NCBI GenBank assembly: GCA_963755695.1
Contig: CAVWLB010000008.1
Span: forward strand, 1,240,001-1,304,000
From: QHWT01 sp963755695
GTDB taxonomy: Bacteria; Acidobacteriota; Vicinamibacteria; Vicinamibacterales; 2-12-FULL-66-21
Length of the DNA: 64,000 bases
Direction: 5' to 3'
The notes beneath the pieces are model-generated. The model was not told where the DNA came from. It made no database searches and was given only the letters and a program-made list of their open reading frames with translations. Within the stretch, counting starts at the first letter, position 1; each line of letters begins with the position of its first letter. Shown here in pieces: positions 36,434 through 45,424 of the stretch. The position numbers were made by a program, and so were the translations under genes.

Positions 36434-37486
36434 TTACCTCAACTTGAACTCCACCGCCACTTCGACGATGACGTCGACCGGAACGCCCTGGCGCTGAGCG
36501 GGAGTGAAGCGCCACTGCCGCACGGCTTCAATCGCCCGTTGATCCAGACCCGCGCCAAGACCCTGCAACAGCTTCACATCGCCGACGCCGCCGTCCCGCC
36601 GTACGACGATCTCGAGGACGACATCGCCTTCGATATTCCTGCGCCTCCCGTCCTCGGTGTAATCAGGCCGGACCTCACGCAACAGCTTTGGCGGCGTGAT
36701 GCCGCTGCCCGGACGGTAAGGTCCGCCGCCCGTGCCGCCACCGGATCCCGGCCCAATCCCGGAGCCCTGACCTTCGCCCAGGCCGGTTCCCTGGCCGGTG
36801 CCGGCACCGTTGCCTGTGCCCGGTCCATGACTTTCGGGGACGACTGGAGCAATCTCGACCGGAACTCCGACGCGGTCGTGCATGTCAGCCGCGACAGCCA
36901 CGACGGGGGCCACGACTGGAGGAAGCGGCTCAGCCTTGGGGGGCGGTGGCTCGCTGACCTTCACGAGCTTCGGAGGCTCTACCGGCGGCGGTGGACGACG
37001 AATCGGCAACGGACTGCGAAGCGTGCTGACCCCTTTGCGCTCTGCTCTCGCAGCGGGTGTTGGCTCGACCCGGCCGCCGCCTCCGCCACCTCCGCCAGGG
37101 CCTGGTAACGCCACAAATACAAGCCGTGCTTCTTTCTGCTGGTCCGGTGTGACCTGCGGCGCCTCCCTCGAGAGACCCATGGTGGTGAGGAGGAGGACGA
37201 GGGCAGCAATCACAGCATGGACGGTACCCGACATGGCGATCGGCAGGGCCGCCCTGCGTCGTGTCGGTGCGACGGCCTGAAAGATCGGGCGATCTGTCGC
37301 GACAGTGTGGCCAGTCAGGTGACGGACGGCCCGAACCGCCTCGCGGGTGGCGAAGAATTCCCCGTCAACCGACCGCAACGCACCCGACTCGACCAGCGCA
37401 CGCACGTCACGCAGGCGGACATCCGCAGCCCGTGCGATCTCGCCGGCTGAAAAGACGTCAGGCGCTGTCCCGAGTGCGAAAGGCAT
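36434..37486 (-). CDS. TonB protein with N-terminal MerR-like helix-turn-helix
   Basis: A 350-residue energy-transducing protein. The first 60 residues read VFSAGEIARAADVRLRDVRA, a MerR-like HTH start, instead of the usual short cytoplasmic tail. One membrane helix follows (VHAVIAALVLLLTTMGL), then a long Pro/Gly linker with PPPP and GTGQGTG-type repeats, and a TonB C-terminal domain (GDVVLEIVVRRDGGVGDVKL, AIEAVRQWRFTPA). TonB spans the periplasm and opens outer-membrane receptors using the proton gradient. The DNA-binding-like head is the odd part; it could bind DNA or a cytoplasmic partner. The frame is intact although neighbours are broken. Confidence 0.85.
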   Translation of the reverse strand: MPFALGTAPDVFSAGEIARAADVRLRDVRALVESGALRSVDGEFFATREAVRAVRHLTGHTVATDRPIFQAVAPTRRRAALPIAMSGTVHAVIAALVLLLTTMGLSREAPQVTPDQQKEARLVFVALPGPGGGGGGGGRVEPTPAARAERKGVSTLRSPLPIRRPPPPVEPPKLVKVSEPPPPKAEPLPPVVAPVVAVAADMHDRVGVPVEIAPVVPESHGPGTGNGAGTGQGTGLGEGQGSGIGPGSGGGTGGGPYRPGSGITPPKLLREVRPDYTEDGRRRNIEGDVVLEIVVRRDGGVGDVKLLQGLGAGLDQRAIEAVRQWRFTPAQRQGVPVDVIVEVAVEFKLR

Positions 37487-37631
37487 ATGAGGGTGAGGTC
37501 CGGGGAACCTTCTGGGGCAAAAGCCGTTCCGTCAGTGTTTCGGCCGTTCCGGGCCGAGATCTGTTCATGAACGCCCCCGCGGGCTGTCGTCGCAGAGAGA
37601 CACTGTTCAAATTGTGCTACAAGGCCGCGCG

Positions 37632-38394
37632 ATGCAAACGGTAGTCGTGACGGGAGCGTCGAGCGGCATCGGCCGCGCCACCGCGATGCGGTTCGCACAG
37701 GACGGTGCGGCCGTGCTGGCCGTCGGCCGCGAGCCGGCGCGCTTGAATGAGGTGCTGCGAGGCAGTCGAGAAAGAAGGAGGCCGCGGCGTCCCATGCGTC
37801 GCCGACGTGACCAGCGCCGACGCGCCCGAGGCGATCGTGCGCGCGGCGCTTGACCGCGTTCGGCGGTCTGATCCGCGATCGTCAATGCCGCGGGGATCAT
37901 CGCGTCGGGAACCGTCGAGATACGACCGGCGACGCTCCGTGGGACCAGATGCTCGACATCAACCTGCGCGCGCCGTTCCGGCTGATGCGCGCCGCGGTGC
38001 CCGCGCTCACAGCGTCACGCGGCGCGATCGTCAACGTCTCGAGCGTGACGGGCCTGCGCGCATTTCCGGGCGTGCTCGCGTATTGCGTCAGCAAGGCGGG
38101 CGTCGATCAGCTGACGCGCTGCGCCGCGCTCGAACTCGCGCCGCAAGGGCGTCCGCGTCAACGCGGTGAATCCCGGCGTGGTCGTCACCAACCTGCATCG
38201 CCGCAGCGGCATGGCCGAGGACCGACTACGCGGCGTTCCTCGAGCGCTCGAAGGAGACCCACCCGCTCGGACGTGCAGGTAACGCCGAGGAGATCGCGGA
38301 GCTGATCATCTTTCTCGCATCGGACCGCGCGGGATGGATCACCGGCGAGACGATTTCGATCGACGGCGGCCGTCATCTCACCTGCGCGCGGTGA
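37632..38394 (+). pseudogene. SDR family oxidoreductase, frameshifted
   Basis: Starts at ATG 37632 with QTVVVTGASSGIGRATAMRF, the glycine motif of classical SDRs. The frame is then broken several times, but the pieces rejoin in order: AVEKEGGRGVPCVADVTSAD, IVNAAGIIASGTVE, DAPWDQMLDINLRAPFRLM, GAIVNVSSVTGL, the active-site YCVSKAGVDQL, RVNAVNPGVVVTNLHRRSGM, EEIAELIIFLASDRAGWITG and ISIDGGRHLTCAR. All catalytic residues (N, S, Y, K) are present. Single-base shifts lie near 37760, 37880, 37915, 38145 and 38220. The substrate is unknown. The conserved sequence argues that a working enzyme exists in the cell. Confidence 0.8.
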
Positions 38395-38399
38395 TCATG

Positions 38400-38521
38400 G
38401 CGCAGAACTTATGACTCAGGGCTCAGGCTGGCTCAAGGATCTACGGCTTCAGCCTTATGACGCAAGGCTCAGGCTGGCTCCCGACTGTGTGGCTCAAGGC
38501 TCGTGTGCTTTGGGCCGTGAG
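38400..38521. repeat. Degenerate 'ggctcaggctggctca' repeat
   Basis: Variants of GGCTCAGGCTGGCTC, TTATGACGCAAGGC and GTGAGTCATGAGCCTTGAGCC fill the space between the convergent SDR and methyltransferase genes. The family is the same as at 1187-1293 and 25606-25721. The final words are the complement of the first, allowing a weak fold-back. Confidence 0.75.
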
Positions 38522-39085
38522 TCATGAGCCTTGAGCCCTCTTCACCCCTTCCACGAATCTCAGGCCTTGGCGTTCCGCGAGCAGGCGCGTTGCGGCGAAT
38601 CCCGCAGCCGACAGCGCCCCCGCTGCGCCCTCCTCACCGTAGGACGGCTCGGATGAGCGGCCGCCAATGATTCCGGCGATGCCGCCGCGCGGGATCTGAT
38701 CGATGACGATGAGGCGGCCTCCCGCACGCAGCACGCGAAACACTTCGAGCAGGGCACGCGACCGCTCGTCGTGCGCCATCGTGGCGAGCACGTCGCGAGT
38801 GACCGCGACGTCGAAGCTCCCGCTTTCGTATGGCAGCGCGGTCCACGGCGCCGAGATGGCTTCCACCAGTGCGCCCTCGCGCTCGATCGCCGCGGCGGCG
38901 CGCGACGCGCGCGCCGAGTCCGCATCGACGACCGACGCTCGCCCGGTCAATCCTGATTTGATTGCCAGCGCGGCGATCAGTTGCGGATCATTCGCGCCGA
39001 TGACCAGCAGACGATCGCCGAGCTTCACGCCGGTCATCGAGAGTGCCAGCGGCTCGGTCGGCGTTCCCTTTCTGAACCACGCCAT
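38522..39085 (-). CDS. Class I SAM-dependent methyltransferase
   Basis: A 187-residue protein from ATG 39085 (MAWFRKGTPTEPLAL); longer frames would start in the next gene. The SAM-binding core is KLGDRLLVIGANDPQ with a modified glycine motif (IGAND), an acidic residue ends strand 2 in ASVVDADSARA, and FDVAVTRDVLATM marks motif IV. The C-terminal ALLEVFRVLRAGGRLIVIDQ is typical of Methyltransf_11. It is divergent from the inositol-phosphate synthase gene by 28 bases. The methyl acceptor is not known. It is shorter than usual and lacks an extra lid domain. Confidence 0.82.
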   Translation of the reverse strand: MAWFRKGTPTEPLALSMTGVKLGDRLLVIGANDPQLIAALAIKSGLTGRASVVDADSARASRAAAAIEREGALVEAISAPWTALPYESGSFDVAVTRDVLATMAHDERSRALLEVFRVLRAGGRLIVIDQIPRGGIAGIIGGRSSEPSYGEEGAAGALSAAGFAATRLLAERQGLRFVEGVKRAQGS

Positions 39086-39113
39086 TGTTTCGAGATGATA
39101 TAGTTTTTCGGTT

Positions 39114-40428
39114 GTGAAGACTCCGCAGAAGATCGCCAAGGCCGATGGGAAATTGGGCGTGCTGCTGGTGGGGCTCGGTGCCGTCAGCACGACGACGATA
39201 GCCGGCGTGATGGCCGTGCGCCGCGGTCTCGCGCGCCCGATCGGATCGCTGACCCAGATGGGCACGATTCGTCTCGGCAAACGGACCGAGGGTCGCTCGC
39301 CGCGATCAAGGACTTCGTGCCGCTCGCCTCTCTCGACGACGTGGTGTTCGGCGGGTGGGACATCTTCGATGAGAACTCCTACGAGGCGGCCAAGACGGCG
39401 GGCGTGCTCGACGTCGAGCTGCTCGACCAGATCCGGCCGGAGCTCGAGCGGATCACGCCGATGTCAGCGGTCTTCGAGCGCAAGTACGTGAAGCGTCTCG
39501 ACGGACCGAACGTGAAGAAGGGACAGGAACAAGCGGGATCTTGCCGAGCAACTCGTCGACGACATCCGTCGGTTCAAGAAAGAGAACGGATTGAGCCGCC
39601 TCGTGTTGATCTGGGCGGGCAGCACCGAGATCTTCCTGCAGGAGTCGCCGGTGCACGCCAGCGTCGAGGCGTTCGAGAAGGCGCTCGACGCGAACGACGA
39701 CGCGATTCCGTCGAGCATGATCTACGCTTACGCGGCGATCAAGGAAGGCATTCCGTATGCGAACGCGGCGCCCAACCTCAGCGCCGATGTGCCCGCCCTG
39801 CTCCAGCTCGCGCAGCAAACCGGATCACCGGTCGCCGGCAAGGATCTGAAGACCGGCCAGACCTGGATGAAGACGATGCTCGCGCCCGGACTGAAGGCGC
39901 GTCTGCTTGGGGTCGAGGGCTGGTATTCGACGAACATCCTGGGCAACCGCGACGGCGAAGTGCTCGACGATCCCGAGTCGTTCAAGACGAAGGAAGAGAG
40001 CAAGAAGTCGGTGCTCGATTACATCCTGCAGCCGGGTCTGTATCCGGATCTCTACAAGGACCTTCACCACGTCGTGCGCATCAACTACTACCCGCCGCGC
40101 GGCGACAACAAAGAGGGCTGGGACAACATCGACATCTTCGGCTGGCTCGGATACCCGATGCAGCTGAAGATCAATTTCCTGTGCCGCGACAGCATTCTGG
40201 CCGCGCCAATCGTGCTCGACACGGCGCTTTTTCTCGACCTCGCGCAGCGCGCGGGTATGGCCGGCATCCAGGAGTGGCTGTCGTTCTATTTCAAGAGCCC
40301 GATGCATGCGCGCAGGCGTCTACCCCGAGCATGACCTGTTCATTCAATTGATGAAGCTGAAGAACACGCTGCGGCATCTCCAGGGCGAAGAGCTGATCAC
40401 GCATCTCGGCCTGGAGTATTACGACTGA
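39114..40428 (+). pseudogene. Inositol-3-phosphate synthase, frameshifted
   Basis: Reconstructed at about 437 residues from GTG 39114. KLGVLLVGLGAVSTTTIAGV is the NAD-binding start of the myo-inositol-1-phosphate synthase family, and NILGNRDGEVLDDPE, RINYYPPRGDNKEGWDNIDI and MQLKINFLCRDSILAAPIV match its substrate and catalytic regions. The enzyme turns glucose-6-phosphate into inositol-phosphate, the precursor of inositol lipids and related solutes. Indels lie near 39295, 39530 and 40310; single bases restore LAAIKDFVPLAS, NKRDLAEQLVDDIRRF and GVYPEHDLFIQLMKLK. The stop overlaps the next ATG (TGATG), so the two genes are coupled. Confidence 0.85.
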
Positions 40429-40970
40429 TGGACTCGGTTCCCCCGCGACTGCAACCGGCGGTGCTCGGCGGCCTCTTCATCGGAGTGCTGTCGGCGCTGC
40501 CGCTCGTGAATCTCGCCAATTGCTGTTGCCTGTGGGTCATTGGCGGCGGCGTGCTCGCGGCTTACCTGATGCAGCAGAGCTTTCCCTACGCGATCAGCGC
40601 TGCCGATGGTGCGCTGGTCGGCCTGCTTGCCGGGATGATTGGGGGGATCCTCGGCACGCTGTTCGCGATTCCGATTGATCTAATGATGGGCCCGATCCAG
40701 CAGCGCTGGGTGGAGCGCCTGATCCTGTCGAATCCCGATGTCCCCGAAGAGACGCGGGCGCTGTTCGAGAACATGGCGGCACGCGGCTTGTCGGCCCTGG
40801 TGGTTGGCGTCCGTCTCGTCTTCGGCGTGGTCATCGGCGCCATCTTCGGCATGCTCGGCGGGTTGCTTGGCGTGGCGCTCTTCAAAAAGAACCTGCCGCC
40901 GCCCCCGCCGCCACCCGGCACGGTCGAGATCCTGCCGCCGGCAGACAGTAGACTGCAGATTGAAGACTGA
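40428..40970 (+). CDS. Small glycine-rich membrane protein
   Basis: A 180-residue protein with about four hydrophobic segments (VLGGLFIGVLSALPLVNLA, CCCLWVIGGGVLAAYLM, DGALVGLLAGMIGGILGTLF, GVVIGAIFGMLGGLLGVALF). It has a three-cysteine NCCCLW patch and a proline run near the end. The last residues (SRLQIED) are encoded by the following repeat tract, so the C-terminus has been extended by repeat DNA. The family is not recognised. It is translationally coupled to the inositol-phosphate synthase gene, which suggests a link with inositol lipids or membrane, but this is only context. Confidence 0.65.
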   Translation: MDSVPPRLQPAVLGGLFIGVLSALPLVNLANCCCLWVIGGGVLAAYLMQQSFPYAISAADGALVGLLAGMIGGILGTLFAIPIDLMMGPIQQRWVERLILSNPDVPEETRALFENMAARGLSALVVGVRLVFGVVIGAIFGMLGGLLGVALFKKNLPPPPPPPGTVEILPPADSRLQIED

Positions 40971-41092
40971 AGATTGAAGATTGCGGACTGAAGATTGAAG
41001 ACTGAAGATTGACAGATTGCAGATTGCAGATTGCAGATTGCAGATTGCAGACTGCGGATTGCAGACCGCAAACCGCAAACCAAACGGCAAAC
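40951..41092. repeat. Degenerate 'agattgcagactga' repeat
   Basis: GATTGAAGACTGAAGATTG words change into AGATTGCAGATTGCAG words and then into ACCGCAAACC words. The first 20 bases are inside the preceding gene. The family is the same as at 8853-9000. It ends a few bases before the acetyl-CoA synthetase ATG. Confidence 0.85.
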
Positions 41093-41096
41093 GCTT

Positions 41097-43051
41097 ATGT
41101 CCGAAATCGACGCGCTCCTTAAGGAAGACCGGCGCTTCCCTCCGACCGACGAGTGGCGGCGTACGGCGCATGTCACCGATCCCGGCATCTATCAGCGGGC
41201 GACCGCAGATCCGGAAGGGTTCTGGGCGGGATTTGCGCGCGAGCTCGAGTGGATGCAGCCCTGGTCGCGGGTGCTCGAATGGAAGTCACCCCACGCCAAG
41301 TGGTTCGTCGGCGGAAAGCTCAACGCGAGCGTCAACTGCATCGACCGTCACATCCGCGGCGATACGGCGCAACAAGGCCGCGATCATCTGGGAAGGTGAG
41401 CCCGGCGACCGTCGCACGCTGACCTACTGGGATCTCCACCGCCAGGTCGGCGCACTTCGCCAACGTGTTGAAGTCGCTGGGGGTGAAACGCGGCGACCGC
41501 GTCGCCCTCTATTTGCCGCTCATTCCCGAACTGGCGATCGCGATGCTGGCGTGCGCGCGCATCGGCGCCGTGCACAGCGTTGTCTTCGGTGGCTTCAGCG
41601 CTGAGTCGCTGCGCGATCGGATCAACGACGCCAAGGCGGTGCTCCTGGTCACCGCCGACGGCGGGTACCGCCGCGGTCAGGTCGTGCCGCTCAAGCAGAT
41701 GGCCGACGATGCGTTACGCGACACGCCGTCGATCAAGAACGTCGTCGTCGTGCAGCGCCAGCCGGGCGCGCCGATCCCCGTCGACATCAGCGAAGGCCGC
41801 GATCACTGGTATCACCGCCTGATGCAGCACGCTTCTTCGCGGTGCGAGCCCGAGGCGATGGATGCGGAGGACATGCTCTACATCCTCTACACCTCCGGCA
41901 CGACGGGAAAACCGAAGGGCATCGTGCACACGACCGGCGGATATCTTGTCGGCACCTACGCGACGACCAAGTGGGTGTTCGATCTCCGCGAGGACGATGT
42001 CTATTGGTGCACGGCGGACATCGGCTGGGTGACCGGACACAGCTACGTCGTCTATGGACCGCTTGCCAATGGCGCGACGGTCCTGATGTACGAAGGCGCG
42101 CCGGACTGGCCGCAGAAGGATCGCTTCTGGGACATCATCGAGCGGCACGGCGTCACGATGTTCTACACCGCGCCGACGGCGATTCGCGCGTTCATGCGAT
42201 GGGGCACGGAGTGGCCCTCGAAGCACGACCTCTCATCGCTGCGGCTGCTCGGCTCTGTCGGCGAGCCGATCAATCCCGAGGCATGGATGTGGTATCACCT
42301 GAACATCGGCCGCGAGCGATGTCCCGTGGTCGATACGTGGTGGCAGACCGAGACCGGCATGATCATGATCACGCCGCTGCCGGGGATCACCAACCTGAAG
42401 CCGGGTTCGGCCACGCAGCCTTTCCCAGGCGTCGTCGCGGAGATTCGAAATCAGAAAGGTGAGCGGGTCGAGACCGGGGGCGGTCTTCTCGCGCTGACCC
42501 GCCCGTGGCCAGCCATGCTGCGCGGCATCTACGGCGATCCCGATCGCTTCGTGAAACAGGTACCTGGAGCCAGTGGACCGACGGTGCGTATTTCACCGGC
42601 GACGGCGCGCGCCTCGACGAGGAGGGTTACTACTGGCTGCTGGGCCGCGTCGACGACGTGCTTGAACGTCGCGGGGCATCGACTCGGCACCATGGAAGTC
42701 GAGAGCGCGCTGGTCGATCATCCACGCGTCGCGGAAGCGGCAGTCGTCGGCAAGCCGCACGAGATCAAGGGGCAGGCAGTCGCGGCGTTCGTCACGTTGA
42801 AGGAGGGGAACAAGGCGTCGGACTCGCTGGTCGACGAGTTGAAGGACCACGTCGTGAAAAAGATCGGTGCCATCGCGCGCCCCGATCAGATCCTCTTCGC
42901 AGCGGACCTTCCGAAGACGCGCTCCGGGAAGATCATGCGACGGCTGCTCCGCGACATTGCCGAAGGAAAGGCCCTCGGCGACACCACAACGCTTGCCGAT
43001 CCAACAGTCGTCGCCAGGCTCAAGACGGAGTACCAGGAGAAAGAGGGCTAG
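41097..43051 (+). pseudogene. acsA: Acetyl-CoA synthetase, frameshifted
   Basis: Reconstructed at about 650 residues. It starts MSEIDALLKEDRRFPPTDEW and has FWAGFARELEWMQPWSRVLE, RTLTYWDLHRQV, the ATP-binding P-loop YTSGTTGKPKG, DTWWQTETGMIMI, TGDGARLDEEGYYWLLGRVD and the catalytic lysine in PKTRSGKIMRRLLR. The enzyme makes acetyl-CoA from acetate, CoA and ATP through acetyl-AMP. Extra bases near 41370 and 41455, and two compensating shifts near 42560 and 42665, break the frame. All catalytic motifs are kept, so it is likely functional in the organism. The SGK lysine is the usual acetylation-control site. Confidence 0.88.
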
Positions 43052-43055
43052 GGAG

Positions 43056-43083
43056 GTTGCGATAATCCGGGTGGAATCGCAAC
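43056..43083. promoter_or_regulatory. Perfect 8-bp inverted repeat after acsA
   Basis: GTTGCGAT and ATCGCAAC flank a 12-base loop five bases after the acsA stop. It may be a transcription terminator stem without a T-run, or an operator for the next gene. Confidence 0.4.
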
Positions 43084-43128
43084 AACTATCGCCGGTAGTG
43101 ATCTTGTGCGGGGTATTCTGTTAGCGGG

Positions 43129-44481
43129 ATGCCCGCGCTGACCGCCATCGAGTTCGGTCCGGACACATGTGTTCTCGTGCGCGGGTCACTACGAGGGGCC
43201 GCCCTCCGCGTAGCCGGCGTCGAGATACTCGATCCTGCAGCCTTTCCCGGCAGCGACGCCTTCACTGCCACGCTGAAACAGCTGCGTCGCAAGATGAAAT
43301 TCGCGCGGCGCGCGCGGGTCGTCCTCTGGGGCCTTCCTGACGGCGCGACGCCTCACGATCCTGCGGTCCGCTCGCTCCTGGCGCCACTCGAATCCGCCGG
43401 CTTCCGCGTCCAGCGTGTCGTGTCGCCGTGTAACGCGCTCGCGGCGCTCGCGCGCATCCGCACGCCGCGGCCGGACGGCGCGATGGGATGGCTGGCGGTC
43501 GATCGAGCGGGCGTCGCGATAGTGGTCGCACGGCCGGGCGAACTCCTGTATTCCCACACCTTCGGATGGGATTCCTCGATTGGCGCCAGCGGCAGCCAGG
43601 CGCGGATGCTCCAACGATACTCACTCGTGGCATCCCTTGCTCCCGAGCTGCGCCGCGCGATCGCGGCCGCCAGCGACAAGGGTGGACGTGTCGACACCAT
43701 CATCACCTGCGGCAACCTGCCGGATCTCCGATCGTTGACGATGCCGCTCATCGAGGAATTGGATCTCGAGGTTGAAACCCTCGACTCGCTGGATGGATTG
43801 ACCGTCAATCCGGAAGTGCGCGATCGCCTGACCGACCTGGCGCCCGCGATCAGGATCGCCTGCGCTGGAGCGGCAACCCGTCCGACCCGCCCTTTGATGC
43901 CGTCGACCGAGGGCAGGAGCCCTTCGCGGATGCTGCGGGCCGCTGCGCTGCTGGTGACGGTCGGAGGGATCGGGTGGTGGTGGTACTCGCAGCGGACCCA
44001 CCGTGAGTCGAAAATCGCGGTGATGGCCGGCCAGAAACCGGCAACAGCGTCAGCGCCGTCACGGCTGCGCCCATCCCCTCCGTCCCCGTCTGTGCCGAAG
44101 GTCAATCCGCCCGCTGCCTCGCGGACGGTCAGTGGGGTGGCTCATGGGGTCAGACCCCAAACGCCGGCAGTTTCTCTCCGAGTGGGGTCAGACCCCACAA
44201 CGCCGGGGTCAGACCCCGGGGTCAGACCCCTTACCCCGTCCGGGGTCAGACCCCAATCCGCATCCCTTCTGAACGATCCACTGCCTCAAATCTCGACCAT
44301 CCTGGCGTCCCCGGAACGCCGGTTCGCGATGATCGACGGCCGGGTCGTCAGCGTCGGGGACCGCGTTGGTCAAAGATTGGTGACGGCGATAGAGCCACGG
44401 ACCGTGGTGTTTCGCGAGCCGTCCGGGGTGCATATATCCGTAGGACTCGGCGGCCGGCTCCTGGGGGTCATCCGCCGCTGA
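43129..44481 (+). CDS. Bitopic protein with GspB/GspC-like C-terminal domain
   Basis: A 450-residue protein in three parts. Residues 1-250 open ALTAIEFGPDTCVLVRG, reminiscent of actin-fold pilus proteins such as PilM, but no clear ATP motif is seen. A membrane helix follows (MLRAAALLVTVGGIGWWWY). A Pro/Ser/Thr-rich linker contains five copies of the GGGGTCAGACCCC repeat. The last 70 residues (DPLPQISTILASPERRFAMI, GRVVSVGDRVGQRLVTAIEP) match the periplasmic domain of GspB/GspC/PilP proteins. A role in type II secretion or type IV pilus assembly is likely, but no other such gene is nearby. Confidence 0.65.
   Translation: MPALTAIEFGPDTCVLVRGSLRGAALRVAGVEILDPAAFPGSDAFTATLKQLRRKMKFARRARVVLWGLPDGATPHDPAVRSLLAPLESAGFRVQRVVSPCNALAALARIRTPRPDGAMGWLAVDRAGVAIVVARPGELLYSHTFGWDSSIGASGSQARMLQRYSLVASLAPELRRAIAAASDKGGRVDTIITCGNLPDLRSLTMPLIEELDLEVETLDSLDGLTVNPEVRDRLTDLAPAIRIACAGAATRPTRPLMPSTEGRSPSRMLRAAALLVTVGGIGWWWYSQRTHRESKIAVMAGQKPATASAPSRLRPSPPSPSVPKVNPPAASRTVSGVAHGVRPQTPAVSLRVGSDPTTPGSDPGVRPLTPSGVRPQSASLLNDPLPQISTILASPERRFAMIDGRVVSVGDRVGQRLVTAIEPRTVVFREPSGVHISVGLGGRLLGVIRR
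44146..44254. repeat. Five copies of GGGGTCAGACCCC inside a coding linker
   Basis: Copies lie at 44146-44158, 44184-44196, 44205-44217, 44218-44230 and 44242-44254. The 13-mer is a near-perfect palindrome with only the central base unpaired. The repeats are read as SDP and GVRP words in the linker of the preceding entry. Confidence 0.9.
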
Positions 44482-44572
44482 CGCGGTTGTTCGGGGCGGG
44501 GCATTTGGCCTAAGATTTATCTCGGTCGTCGAATCGCACGACCGACTCGCCGCTTTCAAGAAAACAGAGCCC

Positions 44573-45379
44573 TTGAGGAACTACTACGATCTGCTTGCCA
44601 TCGACGCGGCGGCGTCGGTGGACGACGTGAAGAAGGCGTTCAAGCACGAGATCGCCAAGTATCGCCCCGACAAGGTGCAGCACCTTGGCCAGGAGTTTCA
44701 GGCGATGGCATCGGCGCTTGCCGCCGACCTGACCGAGGCGTATCGGATCCTGGTCGATCCGGAGCTTCGCGCCAAGTACGACGAAGATCTGCGCCTGCGC
44801 CGTGAGACTCCCGAGCCGGCCCCGCTGCAGTGGGCCACCACGCCACCGCCGCATCGAACGCTCAGGAACCAGTCACCGCGCCCGGCACATTCGTCCCGCG
44901 CCTCGGCGGTTGCCGAACGGCCTGGCGCGTCGGTTGCCATTCCGGTCTCGCTCAAGAGAGACGCGATCGCAAAGCTTCGACAAGCCGTGACAGGAATCCC
45001 GGGTGGTCTCGAAGCATCCGTCGCGGGCTTTGACGCGATGTTCGTCGTCAAGCCAAAGAAGGGGCTGTTCCGCAAAGGCGACGAGGAGGTTCGACTGCTC
45101 GTGCGGTTCGTGCCACGAGTTGATTGCCGCGCAGTCGTGGACGCATGGCCACTTGCGTTGAAAGCTCCGGGTTCCGGGGTGCCGTGTGTGCTGCTCCTCG
45201 GACTCTCGGTCGCGCCGCCCGCGGAACTCGCCAAGGCGATGCCTCGACACCCTCCAAAGTCACGCGATCATGAACCTGTCTTCGTGCCGGTCGACATGAA
45301 AAGCTGGGAAGCTGTTCCTCCACCGGAAACCCCCGCCTCAGTGCTCGCGGTGATTCGGCGGTTGCGGGCCGCCACCTAG
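44573..45379 (+). CDS. J-domain protein with HPD replaced by RPD
   Basis: A 268-residue protein from a TTG at 44573. Residues 1-65 form a J domain (YYDLLAIDAAASVDDVKKAF, AYRILVDPELRAKYDEDL), but the essential HPD between helices II and III reads YRPDK. HPD is what stimulates Hsp70 ATPase in canonical J proteins, so this one may not act on DnaK. After a Pro/Ser-rich linker, the C-terminal half (VSLKRDAIAKLRQAVTGIPG to VLAVIRRLRAAT) is an unrecognised globular domain. It lies between the GspB/C-like gene and an ABC ATPase, and may share their transcript. Confidence 0.78.
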   Translation: MRNYYDLLAIDAAASVDDVKKAFKHEIAKYRPDKVQHLGQEFQAMASALAADLTEAYRILVDPELRAKYDEDLRLRRETPEPAPLQWATTPPPHRTLRNQSPRPAHSSRASAVAERPGASVAIPVSLKRDAIAKLRQAVTGIPGGLEASVAGFDAMFVVKPKKGLFRKGDEEVRLLVRFVPRVDCRAVVDAWPLALKAPGSGVPCVLLLGLSVAPPAELAKAMPRHPPKSRDHEPVFVPVDMKSWEAVPPPETPASVLAVIRRLRAAT

Positions 45380-45424
45380 CGCAGCCGGAACGACGAACCG
45401 CTTCACGCCGTAAAGGTTTGAATC

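Noticed and set aside
1187..41092. CRISPR arrays at the word-repeat tracts
   Set aside because: Units are 6-12 bases, imperfect, without unique spacers of constant size, and no cas genes are nearby.
33290..42670. True pseudogene decay in the 33-43 kb segment
   Set aside because: Catalytic motifs are intact on both sides of every break, and no premature stops within frames, deletions or substitutions at key residues are seen.
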